From Axinella damicornis (Eukaryota; Porifera; Demospongiae; Axinellida; Axinellidae), in the NCBI GenBank assembly GCA_963931865.1, contig OZ007515.1, forward strand, positions 746,501 through 810,500: DNA of 64,000 bases, read 5' to 3'. Numbering within the stretch: position 1 is the stretch's first letter; every line of letters begins with the position of its first letter. The position numbers were made by a program, and so were the translations under genes. Positions 55,839 through 64,000 of the stretch are shown piece by piece. The notes under the pieces were generated by a model. The model was not told the origin of the DNA. It saw nothing but the letters and a program-made list of their open reading frames with translations, and did not search any database.

Positions 55839-58800
55839 CACATGCACCCACACACACACACACAGATTGGATCTACAATATTCTATTTCTACGAAATTTA
55901 CTGTTCGTCCATCTCTACCTTGCACTGCTCACTGTACTATCCATTCTCTACTCCCTCACTTACACTGGTAGGTGGTAGTAGCCTCGTTCCTCTTCCCTCC
56001 TTCCTCCCCCCTCCTCCCTTCCCCTGTCCTTTACCCTCCACCCCTCCCTCTATCCTCTTCCCTCCATCCCTCCTTCCTCCCCCCATCTTCTTCCCTCACC
56101 CCTCCTCCGACCCCGTCCTCTTCCCTTCTAAACACCCCACACAGTTCAACTCCCCATATACAAAACCCGACTTTCAATATTGTGGAGTGTTCTGCGGCCA
56201 TCACGTGCTCTGGCTGTCAATGTGTTCACTATGCTGGGAGCAGGAAGTGGGTACTGCCTAGCCGAGCTCGGAGGCTACCAGAGGATGTGGCAGCCTTGTG
56301 AGGGGTGAGGCAGTGTGTGTGTGAGGGGTTGGGCAGTGATTGTGTGAGGGGTGAGGCAGTGATTGTGTGAGGGGTGAGGCAGTGATTGTGTGAGGGGTGA
56401 GGCAGTGATTGTGTGAGGGGTGAGGCAGTGATTGTGTGTGGGGTGAGGTAGTGATTGTGTGAGGGGTGAGGCAGTGATTGTGTGAGGGGTGAGGCAGTGA
56501 TTGTGTGAGGGGTGAGGCAGTGATTGTGTGAGGGGTGAGGCAGTGATTGTGTGTGGGGTGAGGTAGTGATTGTGTGAGGGGTGAGGCAGTGATTGTGTGA
56601 GGGGTGAGGCAGTGATTGTGTGAGGGGTGAGGCAGTGATTGTGTGTGGGGTGAGGTAGTGATTGTGTGAGGGGTGAGGCAGTGATTGTGTGAGGGGTGAG
56701 GCAGTGATTGTGTGAGGGGTGAGGCAGTGATTGTGTGAGGGGTGAGGCAGTGATTGTGTGAGGGGGGAGGGATGAGGAAGAGACCGGTGTCTAGTCGTCT
56801 GCGCATGAAATCATGGACATTGTATCGCAGTGACATTAGAGGCTGTGTTGACCCACATACATGTACATACAAGATTCAGAGGATGACTCCTTAATCTGCA
56901 GGTATCAGAGATGCCTGAATGAACACCAGCTGTTCTGTACCCTCTGTGGAGCCTTCATGGTAACACAGCTCTCTGCAAACATCTTTATTTTCCGTATGCG
57001 ATTGATAAACCAACCCAACTGTGTAATCCATCCAGGGCTTGTGTTATGGGGCAGGCTACTTTGTGAACAAGCAGCACTTTCTAGTCTTCCCTTCCGTCCA
57101 GGTGAGGGTGAGTGGAGAGAAGGGGACACGGAGAGGGGGGAGGGGATGATGGAGAGAGGGAGGGAGGGAGGGAGTGTTGGTGAGAAATGTGCCAGCGTGG
57201 GAAAGGGGACAGGAGGCAAAAAGATTAGGGAGATAGAGGAAGGGATGATGACGTGATCTTTGCAATTGCTGTTTCCATAGCAACAGAAGCTGTTTCGTTT
57301 AAGAGGACACCTGTCCTCCCATCTGTGGGAGGGGTTTGTGTTTACACTAAAGGTACGTTGTATGTGAAGTTACACGGAATAATTTACTGAGGTATACAGA
57401 GTGTGGTTCAAGTGTGCACCTCTCACCGTCTGTGTAGATCTTGAAGTTCTACTATCCTCTCTACTTCCTCATTGGTAAGCTCATAGTTCACTGCTCAACC
57501 ACATACTGTAACAGTACTGGTACTGGGGACTGGAATGTGTAGTGACAACACAGCCGTAGCGGAGGTTGCCGCTAGTGACCAATAACGACTGTGTGATATG
57601 TGTGGCTGGATCCATGCTGAACAAGATTCGTCTTCCTCTTCAGGTTCTTATCCTCGGACCAAACTTACAAATACTTTTAACCTTCACTTGAGGTAAGCGT
57701 TTAGCCTCATTCCCAGGCTGGTTGTGGCAGCCTGGGATTGTGGTTTATCCCACATGCGCATAATGAAGGGCTTATTCACTCTTATTTTAGTGGCTGAAGA
57801 CAGCCATCAGAGCCAAATGTGGTTATAGCTGGCAGTGACTAAAATACATCCAACAATGTCCTGCATAGCCTCGTTCCCAGGCTCCTCTCCAGCTTTTTGT
57901 CGCATGCTGTTTATGTACAGTATGCGACAAAAAGCTGGGGAGGAGCCTGGGAACGAGGCTAGTCCTGCATTCACCTGCAAGTATTACTGCTGTGTGTTCC
58001 AGGGACGGTGTGCGGTTGGACTCCATTAGGGGCCTACTGGATATGGGGTTGCTCTTTCACCTGCTCCTCGCTGGTACCATGCTCCATGTCTCCTGGAGTT
58101 TCGGCCTCCGGTTGTTCCGAGTGCTTCAGACAGAGGTAATCATGTGACATTCATGTGATAACTTTTCTGAACTATGAGTATTGGCACATGCACACAGCAA
58201 ACTGGAAGTCCCATGATAACATCCCACGAATGAGGTATTAATCACATGACTTGCACATGATTTCCCTCCAGGCAATCAGGTTCCCAGTAGTGGCGACATT
58301 CTCTGAAGAGGCACTCAGGCTGCTCACAACTGCAATGAAGTCCAAGAGCATACCGCTGCTAATGGTAGGATGGTGTACTGGTTCTGACTTGGAAGACATT
58401 CTGATCCTTCTTCCTCCCCCAGTACCTCGGTTACCTGGACCTCCACCAACTGACCATCCACTCAGCTCACCGCAGGAAGCAGGTGTACAGCCTGAATGAG
58501 GCCGGTGAGATGCAGTCACCAGTTCTCTCTAGGCAGAGCTTGTCTTCTCCCTCTCCATCTCCTCCCTCCCTCCCTTCCTCCTTCCCTCCCTCCATCTGTT
58601 CTCCCCCTCCCCTCCTTCCTGTTCCTCTCTCTCATACAGGCCACCCTGCAGTGTGGAATGACATCAGCAGCGAGTGCCTCTCCCTCATCTCCTCCCTCAC
58701 AACCAAGCTGGGAGGGAAGCCGCCTGAGGAAGAGAATAAAGATCTCCTCTTCACCCCTATTGCACCAATGGAGAGAAGTCAGTGGCCTCCTTGCCAGCCT

Positions 58801-61800
58801 CATTCCCAGTCTCCCCCGCCAGCCTCATTCCCAGGCTCCCCAGCCAGCCTCATTCCCAGGCTCCCCCACCAGCCTCTCCCAGGCTCCCCCGCCAGCCTCA
58901 TTCCCAGTCTCTCCCACCAGCCTCATTCCATTCTCTCCGGCTAGGTTTTCCATGCACAATTAAATCATGACTGTATGCTTCTAGCCTTGTTCCCAGGTGC
59001 TCAGTAATTACCGAGCGCCTGGGAACAAGGCTAGCTATAGTATGCTTCCTGTCTTCCCTTGACATTGTATGTGTGATAAATTGTACCAGGCTCACCTCCT
59101 TTTGGATGAACCAGAGAACGAGGTACCTGGATCCTCCACCTCCTTTTGGGTGGAAAACCTGGGAATGAGGCCTCACGAACAATTCAGTATCCGTTACTAG
59201 TAATCTATTTGAATGTTTCGACCTCCTCTTTGGCAGTGTCGCCCACCCAGAAGGGTTGGCCCTCCCTCCCGGTTGGATCTCACTCTCCTCCTGGAGCCAC
59301 CCGCCGAAATGTGTACACTGAGATGGCTCGTCTCTGGTCCTACTCACCTGGTAAGCTGTCCATTTGTTAGTTGTTGCTTGCTCCCTCTATGTTGTTGTGC
59401 CAAGGTTGGCACACAGCACTCCGGTTCTATAGGGTGACTGATGTGCCATTTCTGCCAAAAATGAACCAAATAATAGAGAACGTTGGGTATGTGAATGAGA
59501 TATGAAGCTAGGAATTGTGCCATTGTGATCAGCATAAAAAGAGCTTTCAAATTATGCCCTGAAAGTGATTTTTAATCTCAGTCACATTTTTGTCAAAAAT
59601 CGCACTCGACCAAAGGCTATAATCCATGGTTTTTCATGATTTTGGGTCAAAATTCAACCACCAGCAAAAATGACATCGTTAGAATGCTCCATTCGTGCTG
59701 ATCACAATAGTGCAAATCCCAGCTTCATATCTCATTCCTAGCCCAAGATACTGAGCATATTAGTCTGCCATAACTGCATGCATAACCTCGTTCCCAGGCC
59801 TTCTACACCACCAGTTTTAGGTCACTTATTTTTGCATACTGTAAGCGATCAAAAGCTGGAGGTGTGGAAGGCCTGGGAACGAGGCTAGGAACAGCTAGTG
59901 TACATGTAGAAAACAAGACAAGACCTTAGTCACCAGGAGTGCTGTTTCTGCCAACTTGGGTTCGTTGTTAACTCTTTACCAACCACAGATTCTGGAGGTC
60001 AGTTTTATAGCTTGTAATCTACTTAAACATACCCTAGATAAGGTTCCCATCGGTTTTCACGCTCAAAACTTTGCACAGAACTGCACACAGCCATGCTTTC
60101 CCCATTCATGATTCTGACCACACCCACTCGTTAACGTGTACGCGATCAAGATGCTCGGGCGACGGTAACTCGCTCTAGCAGAAAAATCAGCCTTGAACAC
60201 TGGAATTCGAGGCTCTGCAAGGTGAGACCACTGTTTTCTAGGCCCATTTATGCTTAAAACCCGAGAAATGGCCTACCCGGCTCCAACCAAGGGCTGTTTA
60301 AAGCTGAGCCCTGACACGGCCATGCTGTTTGCACCCTTCGGGTGCACCCACCCACCTCCCCCTGCCCCGCCCTTTCTGCTGGCGCAGAGCCTATCTCTCA
60401 AGGACATTGCCGGATGTGACATCATGAAGGTGAAAGTCTCATGACGGGTTTTGCAGTCATTGGTTGGTAAAGGGTTAATGGAAATGGTACATCAGTCACC
60501 CAACAGAACAGGTTCTACCAATTTTGGGCTTAATTGACATGTCGAAATGTGCCGTATACCGCCGGTAATGGTTTCCAAAATGTGCCAGTTTTGGCACATA
60601 CTGGTTACCATACTTACTGGTACTGGGATCAGTGCTCCCCTCTCCAAGCGTTGCACCACATTCCTGTGCCCACACACAGGAGTGGAGGGAGTTCACCGGG
60701 CTCCTGAGCCAGTACAGGAGGCGCCGGGAGCTGCTGGAAAGAAGGTATGCTGGACATCACAGGTGGTGAAGTGTTGGCCAGGCATTGATCCTCAACCTCT
60801 TTGTGCAGTTAAAACAGGTAGCAACGGATCTCAAGGCACTACCAAAGAAGATAGCTGCCAACCTAAAGAAGAGGCCTCTCTTTGCCTACTTTCTGTCAGA
60901 GGTATGGACTACCGTATACCAGTACGGACTAGCCAATGACTTGGTTCAGTTCACTGCTGGGTCTTGATCGGTGTGTCTGTCATCCCCACGCACAGCTTCC
61001 TGACATTTCCACACAGGAGATGTTTTCTGACAGCAGACTCCATGTGTGGGCCATTGCAGGTAAGCAGAACATGTGTTGGAACTTGGATTGTGATCCAATT
61101 TGTTTCCCTCCTTCATCTTTCCCCTCCCATTCATCCTTCCCCTCCCCTTCTCTCCTTCGTCCTTCCCTCCCCTCACCTGCCTTTTCCCCTTCCCCCATCC
61201 CCTTTATCTTTGCCCCCCTCCCCTTCATCTGTCCTCCTACTCTCATTCATCCTTGCCACCCTCCTCTTCATCCTCCTCTTCATAATCCTCACCTCTCTCT
61301 TCGTCCTTCCCATGTTTCGCCCCTCCCCTTATTTATCATCCCTCCTCACATCTTTCTCCCCTCTCCTTCATCGTTCCCCTCTCTCCTCCATCTTTGCCCA
61401 CCCTCCTCTCCATCCTCCTCATCCCCAGGGATCTCAGAGCTAGCTGCAGCATCATACGCAGAGGACAGCTATGGGGTGGTCCAAAGGGTGAGCAGTAGTT
61501 GCACTGCAGCATAGAGTCACAGACAGTACAGCCTCGTTCCCAGGACATGCGACCTGGGAATGAGGCTACAGACAGTATACCTCTGCCTTCCCTCCAGACC
61601 CTCCCAAACATTTTGGCAGCCTTGATCAGCCTGTCCCAGGTATGTGGTACAAGTATGCAAGCATAATATAGTAGTGAACTATGTGAAAGCAGGAATGAGC
61701 CCAGCACACTCCCACCCCTGGTGTGGTTTCATCCCCAGGCACTGGACAAGCACGTCAAGGCACCTCTCAGCAGTTCTAAAAGCACAAGAAATGTCTGTGT

Positions 61801-62179
61801 GGCTCTGGAGGCTAATGGGAGATATGCCATCAAGATGGGTGAGTTTGATTTGGAGTTTGGTTGCTAATCAGGGGGTGAGTTTAGGCTATAGCTCTTACCG
61901 GAACCCGGACTGGATCAGCACTTTTGAGAATTGCGATGTATGGGTGCACGCGACCCATAACCTATCCCAGTAAGAGCTATATAGGCTATGGTTTAGGAGT
62001 CTGGTGGTGGTGGCCCCATGACCATGCTACCCTGTAATCTGTTCCTTTGGTCCACTTCAGCTACCCAGACAGCGCTTCACCGACTTTCTACCACATTTGC
62101 TGAGGAGCAGAGGTCTCTACATTTATCCGAAGATCACTTGTTGTACTGGAGCACTTTCTTAGGAGACAAACACTCATAG
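54990..62179 (+). CDS. NDC1: Transmembrane nucleoporin NDC1
   Basis: Twenty-one exons: 54990-55010, 55096-55216, 55866-55967, 56145-56304, 56902-56959, 57036-57101, 57281-57352, 57438-57474, 57644-57692, 58003-58135, 58272-58364, 58423-58504, 58640-58777, 59237-59350, 60680-60744, 60809-60901, 60996-61059, 61429-61487, 61598-61639, 61739-61838, 62061-62179; 595 aa (human 674). NDC1 anchors the nuclear pore complex in the pore membrane and is needed for pore assembly. The N-terminal half holds six likely membrane spans (RWRTAASTVWLLVLAF onward, RCLNEHQLF, GAGYFVN). The C-terminal cytosolic domain keeps MFSDSRLHVWAI, GISELAAASYAED and YGVVQRTLPNIL. The 7-codon first exon is the weakest call; a stop lies just upstream. 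Exon 16 could instead start at 60782. Exon 15 frame was chosen by phase. Confidence 0.9.
55778..55864. repeat. (CA)n microsatellite forming the NDC1 exon 3 acceptor
   Basis: The tract runs into CACACACACAG directly before exon 3 (55866); its last AG is the splice acceptor. Confidence 0.9.
56298..56765. repeat. 23-bp minisatellite starting at the NDC1 exon 4 donor, about 20 copies
   Basis: Unit GTGAGGGGTGAGGCAGTGATTGT. The exon 4 end is TTGTGAGG followed by GGTGAGG, so each unit repeats the exon end plus donor. A few units have GTGTGGGGTGAGGTAG instead, at regular intervals, which indicates higher-order amplification. Confidence 0.93.
57865..57961. mobile_element. Foldback MITE in NDC1 intron 9
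   Basis: TAGCCTCGTTCCCAGGCTCC to CGAGGCTA, 97 bp with stems AGCTTTTTGTCGCAT/ATGCGACAAAAAGCT. The direct repeat gtcctgca flanks it (8 bp exact). Confidence 0.85.
58795..58935. repeat. Tandem CAGCCTCATTCCCAG repeats in NDC1 intron 13
   Basis: Six or so copies of CAGCCTCATTCCCAG(G/T)CTCCCC, i.e. tandemly amplified foldback termini. Confidence 0.85.
58982..59033. mobile_element. Foldback MITE in NDC1 intron 13
   Basis: TAGCCTTGTTCCCAGG to CCTGGGAACAAGGCTA. Both arms share the T/A change relative to the consensus. The 9-mer gtatgcttc lies at 58973-58981 and again at 59040-59048, separated from the right end by 6 bp. Confidence 0.75.
59395..59955. repeat. Long dispersed repeat, copy B, in NDC1 intron 14
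   Basis: Homologous to 43925-44595, including an internal foldback hairpin at 59783-59887 (TAACCTCGTTCCCAGG to CGAGGCTA). A related segment follows at about 60480-60610. Confidence 0.85.
61090..61425. repeat. CT-rich tract in NDC1 intron 17
   Basis: A pyrimidine-rich tract of about 335 bp leading into the TCCCCAG acceptor of exon 18. Long plus-strand open frames here (Ser/Pro/Leu-rich) are compositional artefacts. Confidence 0.8.
61529..61568. mobile_element. Foldback MITE, 40 bp, in NDC1 intron 18
   Basis: CAGCCTCGTTCCCAGG to CCTGGGAATGAGGCTA, flanked by perfect 9-bp target-site duplication cagacagta (61520-61528 and 61569-61577). Intron 18 is only 110 bp. Confidence 0.9.
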
Positions 62180-62567
62180 CTAATATTTGAGTCACTAGGT
62201 GAATATTGAAACTGCTAGTCATTGTTGCTGCTTCTCTTCAGCCTTGTTCCCAATCCACTTCTCCCTCTTCCCATATGGCCTGGGAACGAACCTAGCGCTT
62301 GTACACACTGTAACATATCCACATATCCATATCCACTGCCACAGATTTTTGTAGATCACTTTGTCAAAATCAGGTGCGCTTTACTTTCATGCAGAACAAA
62401 TCAACTGCAGGGAGTTCATGATAATTAACTCCCAAGACACAAGCGATCAGAGCCAGGGCATGAACTATGTGTATTACTACGTGAACAGCACGTGGATATT
62501 GGATACCTCCGCTCACTTCCGTGATACGTATTGCATCACGTGCACGACTTTCATGTCACGTGTATAT

Positions 62568-62576
62568 GGCGGGAAA
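62568..62576 (+). promoter_or_regulatory. E2F-type site upstream of CDT1
   Basis: GGCGGGAAA, the complement of the classic TTTCCCGCC E2F site, lies 53 bp before the CDT1 ATG. CDT1 is a known E2F target in other animals. Function here is inferred. Confidence 0.5.
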
Positions 62577-62629
62577 GTGCTACATTTCTGGGCGAAGTGC
62601 GATATAATAGTTTCTGGTTGATTTCGAGC

Positions 62630-63782
62630 ATGGCGCAAACGACAATCAATAGCTACTGCAGAGTCAGAAAGAGGGCAGCTGACCATGCTTCTGTTAAGAG
62701 GAGAAAGCTAACAGAAGACACTCGTCTCGATATCCCGGTAGTGACCGAAGAGGCAGATATATTTTCCATCCCACCGGTAGAGAAAGGTGTCAAGGTGATC
62801 TCAACAAAGGGGAAGCAGAAACGGAGTTCCCGGGTGGCCACTGGTACACGCTTATGTGCATCAACTCGTGGGCGGAAGGGGAAGCAGAAAGCCTGCACAA
62901 GCGAAAAGACAATTCAGACACTGCTGGATATTGTCGCAAGATCGCAGGAGAACAGCAGAGAGCAAACTTTGAACGATGACCAACTGTGTGAAGAAGATCC
63001 ACTGCCGCATTGTGGAGGAGCGGCCTCGGAAGGAGGTGCCAGTGTTGCACAGCAGCTCTTGTGCTCACCACAGAAACACAAGACGCAGGATGGACATTCT
63101 ACCCCTTCCAAACTGAGAACGGTTGATGTTGATGGAAGGCAGGAGGAGAGGCTGTCCACCTCTTCACCCTTCAAAACTCCACAGCCTTCTCCCTTCAGGG
63201 GTACTGCGATCAACTTAGATCTACCATCAACATCTCCCAGTGTTGCAAATTCGGCATCCAAATCCTCACCCATGAAGCTGCCTCTGTTGGTGGAGAGTAG
63301 GGGAGCGGCATTATTGAGACTAGCAAAGGAGAAGATGGGAAAGAGTCCGACAAAGTTTGCCACCCCTTCCAGCTCACCGAGGTTAGATGGAAGCAGTTGC
63401 TCTGCCGTCTACAATGAGAGGGCCAAGAAGATGGCTGCTCGAAGGAGGCTGCTTATAGACCCTGATGTGGTACCTGCGGTGCAAGGTAGAGCAGAGGGGA
63501 AAGAGGAGGCACAGCGAGCCGCTGCTTCCTCTGCAAAGCCTCCAAGATTAAAAGAGTTTCAAGCCCTTGAAATTGAGAGTCCCAAAAAGTCCGCAAGGTA
63601 AAATTAATCTCAGTTACTATAAGAATACCAGCGTAATTGTGTTGGCTTTATCATTTCTCTCACATCCACCCAACAGACGGCAGCCAGCATATGAGCGCTA
63701 CCGTTCCCTTGTGGACGAGCCTCCTGTCCCTCCCTCCTCCCCTTCACCCTCCGTTGAGCTACCGCTGCCTCACAAATACCAG
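62630..63782 (+). CDS. CDT1: DNA replication licensing factor CDT1, 5' part (gene runs off the window)
   Basis: Exons 62630-63597 and 63677-63782; the donor at 63783 leads off the window, so only 358 N-terminal residues are present. CDT1 loads MCM2-7 onto origins with CDC6 and ORC and is destroyed in S phase. The start MAQTTINSYC lies where human CDT1 has its PIP degron: Gln3, Ile6 and Tyr9 fit QxxIxxY, but the usual TD pair is NS and the second aromatic is Cys10. KRRKL (22-27 region) is a cyclin-binding RxL candidate. A long basic, Ser/Thr-Pro-rich disordered segment follows. The second exon has AYERYRSLVDE and ELPLPHKYQ, matching the start of the geminin-binding domain. An in-frame upstream frame exists to 62531, but MAQ is preferred by its match to the degron position. 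Confidence 0.88.
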
Positions 63783-64000
63783 GTAAATTGTCCTGTATTT
63801 GATTGTTGTGATTTATTTGTGTGTCACAAGATTGTGTATACTGAGTGAGCATTTTTTGCGTACATTGTACTGGAATATGAGAGGCACCTGGGGCCCTAAA
63901 ACAAGTGCTGTTGATAATTTTGATCTTTGAAACTTTCTCACTTCTCTCCAATGAGGATAGGCCGTGGTGAAAACCCGGACCGGACCGGACCGGACCGGAC
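63783..64000 (+). other. CDT1 intron, truncated by the window edge
   Basis: Begins with the donor GTAAAT after KYQ. The last bases are a (GGACC)n run similar to the GGAAC-rich repeat at 21613 and 27205. Confidence 0.7.

Noticed and set aside
60680..60744. NDC1 exon 15 in the frame reading EWREFTGLLSQYRRRREL
   Set aside because: It looks protein-like, but its phase disagrees with the exon 14 donor and meets a stop in the next exon; the other frame joins cleanly on both sides. This stays the least certain part of that gene.

Overview
The window is animal nuclear DNA. Every conserved gene is split by short GT-AG introns (many 40-200 bp). The gene set (kelch-like protein, CDT1, UBE2C, NDC1, MEAK7, IDO, membrane dipeptidases, mitochondrial LeuRS) is metazoan. 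Compact genes, tight head-to-head pairs, very many minisatellites and the RecQ-like helicase debris suggest an early-branching animal, most likely a sponge. The species is an inference and cannot be read from the sequence.

Layout, left to right: 1-4.5 kb, a single-exon secreted protein joining a pesticin/T4-type muramidase domain to a vWA domain, then non-coding DNA. 4.6-6.4 kb, a BTB-BACK-kelch gene. 7.2-10.8 kb (minus), UBE2C in five exons. 10.95-12.3 kb (minus), IDI1. 12.6-15.6 kb (plus), RPL13, head-to-head with IDI1. 15.8-18.6 kb (plus), membrane dipeptidase A in ten exons. 19.4-21.6 kb (minus), MEAK7/TLDC1. 22-27 kb, foldback and TIR transposons plus two or three exons of an unrecognised gene. 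27.35-30.6 kb (plus), inositol monophosphatase. 30.6-36.2 kb, gene-poor repeats. 36.2-37.4 kb (plus), an intronless IDO-type dioxygenase. 38.4-42.3 kb (minus), dipeptidase B, an inverted paralogue of A with the same exon lengths. 42.5-48.1 kb (plus), a 17-exon TMX3-like ER thioredoxin protein. 48.6-54.9 kb (minus), mitochondrial leucyl-tRNA synthetase in 24 exons. 55.0-62.2 kb (plus), nucleoporin NDC1 in 21 exons, head-to-head with LARS2. 62.6 kb to the edge (plus), the 5' part of CDT1.

Exons were placed by hand from reading frame, splice dinucleotides, phase continuity and remembered family sequence. Joined lengths come out close to the human proteins (UBE2C 180 aa, IDI1 226, RPL13 212, IMPA 279, LARS2 884).

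The most notable system is a family of very small foldback transposons. They start TAG(C/T)CTCG and end CGAG(G/A)CTA, range from about 40 to about 600 bp, and at least nine are flanked by identical or 8-of-9 matching 9-bp direct repeats. A duplicated fragment of the vWA gene supplies an empty-site comparison for one. Two of the long members carry decayed pieces of a RecQ-like helicase. Other themes are minisatellites that start at 5' splice sites and copy the donor, microsatellites sitting at splice acceptors, and bidirectional promoters with cell-cycle (E2F/CHR-like) motifs beside UBE2C and CDT1.
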